Shown one piece after another: positions 7,262 through 16,100 of a stretch of DNA of 34,574 nt. A model generated the notes under the pieces. The model ran no database searches, was not told the origin of the DNA, and saw only the letters and a program-made list of their open reading frames with translations. Source of the DNA: Streptomyces lateritius (GTDB lineage: Bacteria > Actinomycetota > Actinomycetes > Streptomycetales > Streptomycetaceae). Position 1 is the stretch's first letter; each line of letters starts with the position of its first letter. A program made the translations under genes and the position numbers. The DNA is taken from the NCBI RefSeq assembly GCF_014649715.1, contig NZ_BMTO01000020.1:1-34574 (forward strand). Direction: 5' to 3'.

Positions 7262-8413
7262 TCAGTGCGGGGCGGTGCCTGCCGAGGCCAGGGAGAGGTA
7301 GACGGCGGCGAAGTCGGTGACGGCGACGAGCTCGGCCAGATTCTCCAGCTCGCTGCCCTCCTCCGGCTCCAGTTCGCTGATGGCCGTGCCGTGGCTGAGC
7401 GCCAGTTCCCGGGCGGCGGGGGCGGCGGTCAGGCCGCCGGCGGGGCGGTCGCGGAGCAGGACGACGCGGGCTCGCAGGGCCTGCGGCTCGTCGACGCGGT
7501 CGTGGAAGAAGTCTTCGGGGTCGGCGCCTGCCGCGTAGTTGCCCGCGAGCAGGACGCCGTGGGCGGGGAGTGCCTCGGGCAGCTCGGCGGCGAGCGCGGG
7601 CAGGCCGGCCAGCTCGGCCAGGACGGCGGCGAACCGCCGTCCGGCTGGGCCCGCGGCGTCCCCCTCGGTCCAGATCAGCGGCAGTGAGTCGGCGAGTTCG
7701 GCGGCGAGCGTCTTGGCCGGGTTGCTGTAGGTGGCGATGGCCGGGCCGCAGCGCTCCGCCGTACGGTCCAGCCGGTCGGCGACCTTCTCCAGGGTCTCGG
7801 GGGGCGCTTCGAGGAGGCCGACCCGGTCGAGGAGCGCGAGGAGCGGGGTGAACAGGGCCCACAGGGCGCCGGGGCCGGCGGCCAGGGCCCCTTCGTACTC
7901 CTCCTCGGCGCCCTCGTTCGGGGCGGTCGCCATCGGGACGAGCAGGCCGTGGGAGCCGTTGACGGCCTCGGCGAGGGGGGATGCCTCGGGGGCGACGGCG
8001 ACGACCGTGATGCCGCGGCGGTACGCCTGCTCGGCGAGGACGGCGAGACCCGGTTCGGAGCCGTCGGTAGACGGGATGAGGAGGAGGTCCACGGAGCCCG
8101 CCCAGCCGGGGAGGGCCCAGCGCAGCGCGCCGGCGGCCGGGGCGACGCCCGTGGGCCGGAGGCGGATGACGGGCGCGGCGGCGCCCGCCAGGGCGCCGAC
8201 CAGGTCCGCGACGCCGGCGGCCGCGGTGCCGGGGCCCGCGACGAGGACGGCGCGGGGGCGGCCCTCGGGGGTGAGCTCGGCGATTCCGGCTTCGGCGGCG
8301 TGGCGGGCGGCGGTCCGTACCCGTGCGCCGGCCTCGGCGGCGCCCCGGAGGAGGCCGCGGTGGTCGGCGAGGGCGAGGGCGTCCGGTGCGTCGAGGAGGG
8401 TCTCGTCGAGCAT
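7262..8413 (-). CDS. SIS-domain phosphosugar isomerase-like protein (phosphomannose isomerase-type)
   Basis: 383 residues, ATG at 8413 with GGAGG five nt upstream. The N-terminal half looks like a sugar isomerase (SIS) Rossmann domain: RAVLVAGPGTAAAGVADLVGAL, then VDLLLIPSTDGSEPGLAVLAEQAYRRGITVVAVAP, the usual SIS strand-turn-helix pattern. The C-terminal half resembles the bacterial PGI/PMI C-terminal domain, with the segment AIATYSNPAKTLAAELADSLPLIW that in this family carries a substrate-contacting loop. The mycobacterial homologue sits at the same place between manA and manB. Whether it is catalytically active or assists ManA/ManB is not known. It is Ala/Leu/Glu-rich and has no membrane segments. 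Confidence 0.82.
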   Translation of the reverse strand: MLDETLLDAPDALALADHRGLLRGAAEAGARVRTAARHAAEAGIAELTPEGRPRAVLVAGPGTAAAGVADLVGALAGAAAPVIRLRPTGVAPAAGALRWALPGWAGSVDLLLIPSTDGSEPGLAVLAEQAYRRGITVVAVAPEASPLAEAVNGSHGLLVPMATAPNEGAEEEYEGALAAGPGALWALFTPLLALLDRVGLLEAPPETLEKVADRLDRTAERCGPAIATYSNPAKTLAAELADSLPLIWTEGDAAGPAGRRFAAVLAELAGLPALAAELPEALPAHGVLLAGNYAAGADPEDFFHDRVDEPQALRARVVLLRDRPAGGLTAAPAARELALSHGTAISELEPEEGSELENLAELVAVTDFAAVYLSLASAGTAPH

Positions 8414-8562
8414 GGGGCCTCCGGGGTGCGGGGCGGATGCGGTGGCTTGTGCGGTGCCGGGCGGGTGCGGGTCTGTGGTGGTGCGCCGGCCTCGGCCCGG
8501 CTTCGTGTTCCCCGCCCGCACCACCCCAATCGTGCGCCGTCGGCGGCTGCCGGGGCGGCGGG

Positions 8563-8745
8563 TTACTGCGGGCGGCGGGCCTCGTCGACCAGCAGGACCG
8601 GGATGCCGTCGCGGACCGGGTAGGCGAGGCCGCAGTCGTCGCCCGCGCAGATCAGCTCGGGGGTCTCGGCCGCCGTGCGGTCGTTCAGCGGCGCGTGGCA
8701 GGCCGGGCAGGCCAGGATCTCCAGGAGACCGGCTTCGAGCGGCAT
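8563..8745 (-). CDS. Trm112-family small zinc-binding protein
   Basis: 60 residues. It has a zinc-ribbon pattern: Cys13-x2-Cys16 (ACPACHAPL) and Cys33-x4-Cys38 (ICAGDDCGL), followed by the family-typical GLAYPVRDGIPVLLVDEAR. Eukaryotic Trm112 activates methyltransferases by binding them; bacterial members are widespread but their partners are mostly undefined. The length is normal. AAGGGA precedes the ATG. The gene lies between manB and the SIS protein, a conserved actinobacterial position, so a link with glycan or methyl-transfer enzymes is possible but unproven. Confidence 0.9.
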   Translation of the reverse strand: MPLEAGLLEILACPACHAPLNDRTAAETPELICAGDDCGLAYPVRDGIPVLLVDEARRPQ

Positions 8746-8860
8746 GGGGTGTCCCTTCGAACAAACGGTGGTGGGGCTGCCCTTTGGGCCAGGTCAGCCT
8801 ACCGCCGGGGGAAGGGGCGCGCGGCTCGGCGCCCGCCCCGCCCCCGGGGGAAACGGCGGG

Positions 8861-10228
8861 TCAGTCCGTGGTGCGGACGAGCGTCAGGACCTCGTCGCGG
8901 ACCTTGGCCATGGTGGCCGCGTCACGGGCCTCGACGTTCAGGCGCAGCAGCGGCTCGGTGTTGGAGGGGCGCAGGTTGAACCACCAGTCCCCCGCTGCAA
9001 CCGTCAGACCGTCCAGCTCGTCGATGCTGATGCCGTCCTGACCTGCGTAGGTCTCCTTGACGACGGAGGTCCGGCCGGCCTGGTCGGCGACGGTGGAGTT
9101 GATCTCGCCCGAGCCCACGTAGCGGTCGTAGGAGGAGACGAGCTCGGAGAGCGTGCCTTCCTGGCCGCCGAGGGCGGCGAGGACGTGGAGCGCGGCGAGC
9201 ATGCCGGTGTCGGCGTTCCAGAAGTCCTTGAAGTAGTAGTGCGCGGAGTGCTCGCCGCCGAAGACCGCGCCCGACTTCGCCATCTCCTCCTTGATGAAGG
9301 AGTGGCCGACGCGGGTGCGGACCGGCCTGCCGCCGTTCTCGCGGACGACCTCCGGGACGGACCAGGAGGTGATCAGGTTGTGGATGATCGTGCCGCCGGG
9401 GTGCTTCGCCAGCTCGCGTGCGGCCACCAGGGCCGTGATCGCGGAGGGCGAGACCGCCTCGCCGCGCTCGTCGACGACGAAGCAGCGGTCGGCGTCGCCG
9501 TCGAAGGCGAGGCCGAGGTCGGCGCCCTCGGCCAGGACGCGGGCCTGGAGGTCGACGATGTTCTTCGGGTCGAGCGGGTTGGCCTCGTGGTTCGGGAAGG
9601 TGCCGTCGAGCTCGAAGTACATCGGTACGAGGTCCAGCGGGAGGCCCGCGAAGACGGTGGGGACGGTGTGGCCGCCCATGCCGTTGCCGGCGTCCACGAC
9701 GACCTTCAGGGGGCGGATCGCGGTGAGGTCGACGAGCGTCCGCAGGTACGTGGCGTAGTCGTCGAGCGTGTCCAGCTCGGTGATCGTGCCGGGGGTCGCG
9801 GCGGCCTCGGGGGCGCCCTGCTCCGACCACTGCTCGGCGAGGGTGCGGATCTCGGCGAGGCCGGTGTCCTGGCCGACCGGGGCGGCGCCCGCGCGGCACA
9901 TCTTGATGCCGTTGTACTGGGCCGGGTTGTGGGAGGCGGTGAACATCGCGCCCGGCAGGTTCAGCCGGCCGGAGGCGAAGTACAGCTGGTCCGTCGAGCA
10001 GAGCCCGATCAGGGTGACGTCGGCGCCGAGACGGGCCGCCCCGCGGGCGAAGGCGCCCGACAGACCCGGCGACGAGGGCCGCATGTCGTGGCCGACGACG
10101 ATCGCGTCCGCGCCGGTCACCTGGACGAACGCGGCGCCGAACAGCTCGGCGAGGTCCTCGTCCCACTGATCCGGCACCACCCCGCGGACGTCGTACGCCT
10201 TCACGATCTGCGACAGATCAGCAGCCAC
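8861..10228 (-). CDS. manB: Phosphomannomutase / phosphoglucomutase
   Basis: 455 residues from the GTG at 10228. A full AGGAGGG box (10236-10242) selects this start over an in-frame ATG at 10255. It converts mannose-6-P to mannose-1-P (often also glucose phosphates) for GDP-mannose synthesis. The phosphoserine loop TASHNPAQYNGIK lies at residues 97-109 with Ser99 as the catalytic phosphoserine. The magnesium loop DGDADR is near 245, the sugar loop GGEHSAHYYFKDF is in domain 3, and the phosphate-binding RPSNTEPLLRLNVEA is near the C-terminus. All four alpha-D-phosphohexomutase domains are intact. It is followed by Trm112-like, SIS and manA genes on the same strand, so mannose activation is grouped here. 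Confidence 0.95.
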   Translation of the reverse strand: MAADLSQIVKAYDVRGVVPDQWDEDLAELFGAAFVQVTGADAIVVGHDMRPSSPGLSGAFARGAARLGADVTLIGLCSTDQLYFASGRLNLPGAMFTASHNPAQYNGIKMCRAGAAPVGQDTGLAEIRTLAEQWSEQGAPEAAATPGTITELDTLDDYATYLRTLVDLTAIRPLKVVVDAGNGMGGHTVPTVFAGLPLDLVPMYFELDGTFPNHEANPLDPKNIVDLQARVLAEGADLGLAFDGDADRCFVVDERGEAVSPSAITALVAARELAKHPGGTIIHNLITSWSVPEVVRENGGRPVRTRVGHSFIKEEMAKSGAVFGGEHSAHYYFKDFWNADTGMLAALHVLAALGGQEGTLSELVSSYDRYVGSGEINSTVADQAGRTSVVKETYAGQDGISIDELDGLTVAAGDWWFNLRPSNTEPLLRLNVEARDAATMAKVRDEVLTLVRTTD

Positions 10229-10255
10229 GGAACAACCCTCCTGAATTCTCGGCAC

Positions 10256-10292
10256 GCGTATGCGGCGCGTGCGTATGCGAACGCCTAACCTA
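10256..10292 (-). promoter_or_regulatory. Possible manB promoter with repeated GCGTATGCG in the 5' UTR
   Basis: On the minus strand a -10-like TAGGTT (10292-10287) lies about 60 nt before the manB GTG, with no good -35. Immediately downstream, GCGTATGCG occurs twice in direct repeat (10256-10264 and 10271-10279, period 15 nt). The repeat may be a protein-binding site or chance; there is no other support. Confidence 0.35.
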
Positions 10293-10351
10293 CCCGGGCC
10301 GTCCGGGGGCGGGCGCAGTCCGTCCGCCGGTCGGCCGGGCGGGAGGGCGCG

Positions 10352-10780
10352 TCAGGAGTCGGGGGAGCGCAGGACGCGCAGGTGGCCTCGGCGGCCGACC
10401 TCCACAGGGTCACCGCCGCGACCGCCACCCTTGCCACCGGCCCCGGCCGCACGCTCCTGGGGGCGGGCCGCCTCCCGTACCGCGTTGGCGAGGGCTTCGA
10501 GGTCGTCGCCGCTGGGGCGCGAGGGGGCGGAGCCGTCGGAGAGCCGCACGACCTCCCAGCCGCGCGGCGCGGTGAGGCGCTCGCTGTGTTCGGCACACAG
10601 GTCGTAGCAGTGGGGCTCGGCGTAGGTGGCGAGCGGGCCGAGGACCGCAGTCGAGTCGGCATAGACGTACGTCAGTGTCGCGACGGCAGGGCGGCCGCAC
10701 GCGGTGCGCGAACAGCGACGTACAGGGCTCACGACGTTGGACGGTACCGCACTCTTGAGCGGGCCGCGACGACTCTCCAC
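10352..10780 (-). CDS. DUF3499 family protein, putative zinc-binding
   Basis: 142 residues from the GTG at 10780, with GGGAG about 8 nt upstream. The recognisable part is the N-terminal half: VRRCSRTACGRPAVATLTYVYADSTAVLGPLATYAEPHCYDLCAEHSERL. It contains a Cys-x4-Cys pair and a later HCYDLCAEH cluster that could hold one zinc ion. The rest is Gly/Arg-rich and probably disordered. Actinobacterial DUF3499 proteins occur next to manB in both mycobacteria and streptomycetes; the function is unknown. It is the first gene of the minus-strand block and is divergent from the metallopeptidase-family gene, with 287 bp between them. Confidence 0.85.
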   Translation of the reverse strand: MESRRGPLKSAVPSNVVSPVRRCSRTACGRPAVATLTYVYADSTAVLGPLATYAEPHCYDLCAEHSERLTAPRGWEVVRLSDGSAPSRPSGDDLEALANAVREAARPQERAAGAGGKGGGRGGDPVEVGRRGHLRVLRSPDS

Positions 10781-11055
10781 CAGGTCACTCCCACGTGTCG
10801 CGGTGTGACCTCGGACACGGCCGCTCCCGGGTCAGCGGTCCTGACCTGCGGGGAAGGAGGGGGCCAGGGGTGGGGAGGGTGGCCGATCCGGACAACGGAC
10901 GGTACGAATCCGGTCAACCACGGCCAGATGGCCGATCGCCCGACGCCGCCGAATGGAGCCCGGGCCTGGCCGGAACGTTCAACTCACGACATGCCGGGGC
11001 GGGACCGCCCCGACTCGGCGCGGGTGTGGCACGGCCGGGGACCACCGAGGAGAGT

Positions 11056-11061
11056 TACGCT
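11056..11061 (+). promoter_or_regulatory. -10-like element consistent with leaderless start of the metallopeptidase-family gene
   Basis: TACGCT is followed by six bases and then GTG at 11068. This is the TANNNT-N6-start layout of leaderless Streptomyces mRNAs. There is no convincing -35, and the GAGGAGAG at 11047-11054 is too far upstream to act as the ribosome binding site for 11068 or 11071. Confidence 0.4.
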
Positions 11062-11067
11062 GCGTCA

Positions 11068-11565
11068 GTGATGGACAGTCCTGTGCCGCCGAGCCACTCG
11101 TCCCGTCCCGCCGAGCCGCCCGCGGCGGAGTCTCACGCCGCGGATTCCCGCCCGGCTCCGCCCGAGCCCCGGACGCGCCGCCGCGACCGCCACGGCCGCG
11201 GCATGCGGGGCCCGGTCGCCCCGCCGCAGGTGCCGCTGTCCACGAGCCGGGCCGACACGTTCCGCGATCTGGTCCTGGACTCGGTGGAGCGGCTCGAGCG
11301 GCACTGGCCCCAGCTGGCGGACGTCGAGTTCATGGTCCTCGACGTGCCGCCGTCGGTGCCGGGCGAGTCGGTGCCGCTGGGCGGGTCGGCTCCCGCGGAG
11401 AAGGACGGGCCGGCCCGTGTCGTGGTCTACCGGCGGCCCGTCGAGATCCGCTCGAAGAGCCGTGACGAACGCGCGCTGCTCGTCCACGAGGTGGTGGTGG
11501 AGCAGGTGGCGGAGCTCCTGGGCCTGTCGCCGGAGTCGGTCGATCCCCGGTACGGGCAGGACTGA
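11068..11565 (+). CDS. Metallopeptidase family protein (zincin-like, DUF1025-related) with incomplete zinc motif
   Basis: 165 residues if begun at the GTG 11068 (ATG 11071 is the alternative). The first ~45 residues are Pro/Ala/Arg-rich and likely disordered. The domain follows: DTFRDLVLDSVERLERHWPQLADVEFMVLDVP, a strand region RVVVYRRPVEIRS, and the helix ERALLVHEVVVEQVAELLGL. In canonical relatives this helix carries HExxH; here only the His-Glu pair is present and no second His follows. Either the streptomycete branch uses different ligands or it has lost peptidase activity. The mycobacterial counterpart also sits between the DUF3499 gene and whiB2. It converges with the DUF5719 gene. Confidence 0.8.
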   Translation: MMDSPVPPSHSSRPAEPPAAESHAADSRPAPPEPRTRRRDRHGRGMRGPVAPPQVPLSTSRADTFRDLVLDSVERLERHWPQLADVEFMVLDVPPSVPGESVPLGGSAPAEKDGPARVVVYRRPVEIRSKSRDERALLVHEVVVEQVAELLGLSPESVDPRYGQD

Positions 11566-11580
11566 TCCCCGTACCGGGGA
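11566..11580. terminator. Short stem-loop between convergent genes
   Basis: TCCCCG (11566-11571) and CGGGGA (11575-11580) with a 3-nt loop, directly after the metallopeptidase-family stop and 34 nt past the DUF5719 stop on the other strand. A modest six-pair stem. Confidence 0.45.
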
Positions 11581-11613
11581 CGGATTCCGGCGTCCGGTGT
11601 CCGTCGTCGGGCG

Positions 11614-13134
11614 TCAGTCGTCCAGGACGGAGAGGTCCTGCTTCGCCTTCGGGACCTCGACCGTGCCGCGGTCGTCGCTCAGGGTCTGGACCGTGAACAT
11701 GGGGATGCCGTCCTGGGGCAGGACCAGGGCCCGGGCGGCGTGGACGGGGCCGCCCGAGAGCCGTTCGACGGTCAGGGCGTAGGAGCCCTTCAGTCCCGTC
11801 GGGACGAACCCGCCGACCTCCGTCGTGGTCCCGGCCTTGACCGTGAAGGTCTTGGAGACCGGGGTGCCGCCCTCCGTGCCCGCCGAGGCGGTGACCTTCA
11901 CCTCGGCCGTCGCGCCCGGGGCGGTCAGCGCGAGGGTGGAACCGGCCGAGCGGTTGTCGGGGACGGTGGCACGGGCGGAGATGGCGGCGGTCGCCGGGAC
12001 GAAGGCGACCTCCTGCTTCTCGCCCTTGCCGCGCACGACGCGCAGGGCGGCCACGAACGGGGTGGGCTTCTTGGCGTCCGACGGGGTGAGCAGCAGCGAG
12101 CCGACCTCGCCCCGGGTGAGGTCGGGGAGGTCGACGGCCGCGGTCATGCCCGACTTCACGTGCAGCGACTGCGCGCCGGCCGGGACGATCGTGCCGGTCT
12201 CGCCGACCAGCTGGATCTTCAGGTCGGCGTCGTCCTCCCCCGGCACGTACGCCACCAGGCGCACCGAGGTCGCGTCGGCGGGGATGCCGGGCAGTACGGC
12301 GGTGCTGGAGGGGTCCGCGGCGGCGGGGAGCCAGTCGCTGCCGAGCTTGTCGTCGGCGGAGCCGATGACCGCGCCGACCCGGCCGCTGCGGGTCGTCACA
12401 TGGACGGTGACGTCGGCGGCGGGCTTCTCCCCGGTGAGGGTGGAGAGCAGGACGGGGACGCTGGAGTGGGCGGGGACGGGGATGCCCTCGGTCAGCTGCG
12501 AGGGGAGGGCGCCCTCTGGGCCGTACAGCTCGATGTCGGCCACGGCGGCGGTGTCGTCGGGGTTGGTGAGGTGGACGTAGTCCTGGCGGTCCTTGGCCGT
12601 GGAGGCGGCCGGGAACCAGAAGTCCGTGTCGGGGGCGGTGCAGGTGACGCCGAGAAGCCCGCGGGCGCCGCCGGCCGGGACGACGGTGGTCTGCTGGACC
12701 GTCCAGCCGGGGGCGAGGGTGCCGGTCGCGGAGCCGGTCAGAGCGGGGGCGGCACCGCCGTTCGCCTCGGCGGAGACGGGTGTGCCGGGCTGGGTGACGG
12801 TGGCCGGGGCCTTGGAGGCGGGCTTCTTGGCCGTCGATCCGCCCGGAGTGGCGGCGGAGGCGGCGGGCTTCAGCTCGGCCTTGGCGGCGGCGGAGGTCCC
12901 GGAGGATCCGGCGGTGCCGGGCTTCCCCTGGGGGGTGTACGAGGTGTAGGCCGTCTCGGCCACCTCGGACGTGCTCGGCGCGGGGCACAGCAGGCTGGAG
13001 CGCTCCACGGGCAGCGGCTGTACCGCGATGTCCGGGGCCTTCGTGGTGCCGTCGGGCGCGGTCAGGGCGGCGAAGCCGGTGACGGCGGCGAGGGCGGTGG
13101 CGACCGCGATCAGGGAGAGGGTGGTGCGCTTCAC
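11614..13134 (-). CDS. DUF5719 family secreted protein
   Basis: 506 residues. The N-terminus MKRTTLSLIAVATALAAVTG is a signal peptide or single anchor, so the protein is probably extracytoplasmic. The rest is Ala/Thr/Val/Gly-rich with many short beta-like stretches (DVTVHVTTRSGRVGAVIGS, VRLVAYVPGEDDADLKIQLVGE, AAVDLPDLTRGEVGSLLLTP), consistent with repeated beta-sandwich modules and no catalytic motif I can identify. The GTG start overlaps the stop of the giant glycosyltransferase gene by four bases (GTGA), so the two are translationally coupled and likely form a functional pair: membrane transferase plus exported accessory. Actinobacteria-specific, function unknown. Confidence 0.82.
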   Translation of the reverse strand: MKRTTLSLIAVATALAAVTGFAALTAPDGTTKAPDIAVQPLPVERSSLLCPAPSTSEVAETAYTSYTPQGKPGTAGSSGTSAAAKAELKPAASAATPGGSTAKKPASKAPATVTQPGTPVSAEANGGAAPALTGSATGTLAPGWTVQQTTVVPAGGARGLLGVTCTAPDTDFWFPAASTAKDRQDYVHLTNPDDTAAVADIELYGPEGALPSQLTEGIPVPAHSSVPVLLSTLTGEKPAADVTVHVTTRSGRVGAVIGSADDKLGSDWLPAAADPSSTAVLPGIPADATSVRLVAYVPGEDDADLKIQLVGETGTIVPAGAQSLHVKSGMTAAVDLPDLTRGEVGSLLLTPSDAKKPTPFVAALRVVRGKGEKQEVAFVPATAAISARATVPDNRSAGSTLALTAPGATAEVKVTASAGTEGGTPVSKTFTVKAGTTTEVGGFVPTGLKGSYALTVERLSGGPVHAARALVLPQDGIPMFTVQTLSDDRGTVEVPKAKQDLSVLDD

Positions 13135-16100
13135 TGGTTGCTGCTCCCGTCGGGACGCTGCTCGGTCTCGTAGCCGTACGTGTAGGGGTCGTACGCCTGC
13201 TGCTGCTCGTACCGCTGCTGCGGGTCGTGCGGCTGGTGGTCGTGCGGCTGCTGGTCGTACCCCTGCTGCTGATACGGGTCGTACGGCTGCTGCGGGTACC
13301 CCTGCTGGTCGTACTGCTGCGGGTGCCCCTGCTGGTCGTACTGCTGCTGGTACTGCTGCTGGTCGTATCCCTGCTGGTACGGGTCAGCCGCGTACTCCGG
13401 GTACTGGTGCGGGTGCCCCTGCTGGGCGTACTGCTCCTGTGGCTGCTGCTGTCGGGGCTGCTGCCGCCAATCCTCGGCGGCGTACGTCTGCTGTTCGGGG
13501 ACGGCGGCGGGCTCCGGGGTCTGCTCCTCCACGGCGGTCGACGCGGCCTCCGCTTCGGCGGCGGCACGCAGGCGGCGGGCTCGGCGGCCGTCGCCCTCCA
13601 TCGCCTGGGCCGGAATGACGACCTCCTCCTCGGGCAGGTCGTCGTCGATCTCGCGGCGCCGTCCGGGCAGGGCGAGGACGAGCAGGACGAGGGCGAGGCC
13701 GGCCTGCGTCCAGATCCACAGGCTGTGGGTGAGCGGCTCGTCGTACGTGAGGTCGAGGCGGCCGCCGCCGGTCGGCAGCTCGAAGCCCTGGGCCCAGCCG
13801 TCGACGGTGGTCTTCTTCAGTTCCTTGCCGTCGAGGGTGGCGGTCCAGCCCTCGTCGGCGCGGTCGGCGATGCGCAGGACGCGGCCGGCGGGGCCCGCCG
13901 GGACCGTGGTGTGCGCCTCGACGGGTCCGGCGGCGACGGCCACCGGCTTGACCGCCGCGTCCGCGGTCTTGGCCCCGGGGAGGGTGATCGTCGCGCGGGC
14001 GACCTCGCGGTCGACGCGCCACAGCGCGCTTCCGTCGAGCTGGCTGAGACGGCTGAGGCCGGGCGTGGCGTCGAGGACGCGGCTCATCTGGCGCGGTGCC
14101 CCGTCCCGTACGAGGACGTAGCGGATCGCGAAGCCGCTCAGTTCCTCGGTCTGGTCGGCGCCGGAGCCCGCCACCAGGTGGGCGACGACCTTGTCCAGGC
14201 GCGGGTCGCCCCCGTCGGCGGCGGCCAGTTCGGCGTCGCCGAGGCGTGCGCCGGAGCCGCGGACCAGTGTGTACGCGACCTCGCCGGGCGAGGTGCCGCC
14301 GAGGACGAGGGTGCGGGGCTGGTCGCGGGTGTCGCTCTCCTCGGCGACGAACGCGGGGACCTGGACCGGGTCGCGCCGGGTCAGCGGGCCGTCGGCGCCG
14401 CCGATCATCCAGGTGGCGGCGGCCACGACCGGACCGAGGGCGGCGGCCAGCGCGATGAGGGCGGCGACCGGCTGGCGCCAGCCGAAGCCGTGGGCGGCGA
14501 CGCGGGTGCGCCCGCCCTCGGCGCCGATCATGCCGGCGGCGAGAAGGGCCGCGCCGTATACGAGGGTGGCGGGTCCGGCCCAGCCCGTGCCGCCGGCGCC
14601 GTTGGACAGGGCGGCGAACAGGAGCCCGGCGAGGGCGGCGGCCCAGGCGGCGCGGACGGCGAACTGCCGCTCTTCGCGCAACAGCGCGGCGAGGGCGGCG
14701 AGGACGATGCCGACGAGGAGGAGGCCGGCGGTGGTGCCCGGGCCGCCGGGGCTGATCCCGAGCAGGTCGAGGGCGGAGGCCGTGCCCGTACGGATGTCGA
14801 GGCCGGCCTCGCGCAGGAACGCGGCCGGGCTGGTCAGCAGCGAGAGCGACCAGGGGGCGAGGACGAGGACCGGGGTGCCGACGGTGGCGAGGAAGCGCAG
14901 ACCGTACGCCGTGATGTCACCGCGGCGCAGGACGAGCACGGCGACGCCGAGGACGACGGCGAGCGGCCAGACGATCGGCGTGAACGCCGTCGTGAAGGTC
15001 AGCAGGAAGGTGTACGCCCAGGTGGCGCGCCAGCTGCCCCGGGCCTGACCGGTCAGCCCGTGGGCGGCGACGGCGGCGCGGGCCATGAGCGGAAGCATGA
15101 TGGCGAGGACGGCGGTGCCCAGGCGGCCGGCGGCGAGCGCTCCGGTGACGGCGGGCAGGAAGGCGTAGGCGATGGCGCCCCAGGCGCGCAGCAGCCGGGA
15201 CTCGACGATCGGACGGGCGGCGAAGTAGGCGGTGAAGCCGGCCAGCGGGACCGAGCAGACGAGCAGCAGGGTGAGCGCGAAGGAGGTGGAGCCGAGGAAG
15301 AGCGCGGAGAGTCCGGCCAGGACGGCGAGGTAGGGCGGCGCGGTCTGGGTGCCGCCGGTGCCGATGGCGTGCCAGGCGTCCGCGTAGCGATCCCAGAGGT
15401 CTCCGACGGAGTCGGGGGCGGGCAGTAGGGCGCCGCCCGCGAGCGAGCCGCCGCCGAACAGGCCGCGGCAGGCGACGACGGAGACGAGCAGGAGCAGAGC
15501 GAAGAGAACCGGGCCGGGCTTGCGGACGATCTTCTTGAGCCGGGCGAACTGTTCGATCTCCAGGAAGTCGGCGTCGTCGCCGCCGGGTCCGGACTCGACG
15601 ACGCCGTGACGTGAGCCGCCGGCGTCGGCGTCGGAGCCGCCGAAGTTGGCCACGATCTGCTCGGCGGTGGCGCGGACGGTCGCGCCGGGCGGCGGGAAGA
15701 GCGGGCGCAGTTCGCTCGCCGTGACGGCGGGGTTCTTGCGGCGCTTGCGTGCGGCGAGGATCTTCTCGGGGCGCAGCAGGGTGCCGAAGAGGCCCATGAC
15801 CTCGTCGACGGCCTGGCCGGGGACCTTGCCGACGAGGTAGGCGAGGGTGCGCAGCAGGGTGCCGAGGACGAGGCGGACGAGGACGTAGGGCAGGGCGGCG
15901 CCGCGGGTGTTGGCGAGCAGCGTGTAGACGGCGCCGGCCTTGTCGACGCGGTGGGGGTTGGTGACCGAGCGGCCGGCGCAGTCGACGGTGCGGCGTTCGC
16001 GGGCGGAGGCCTCGGCGTGGCGCAGGACGGCGTCGGGGGCGACGAGGACGCGGTGGCCGGCGGAGTGGGCGCGCCAGCACAGGTCGACGTCGTCGCGCAT

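Noticed and set aside
13227..15428. Long plus-strand frame opposite the large glycosyltransferase
   Set aside because: Its leading part is only the antisense of the Gln/Tyr repeat, giving an artificial Leu/Val-rich stretch that looks like membrane segments.
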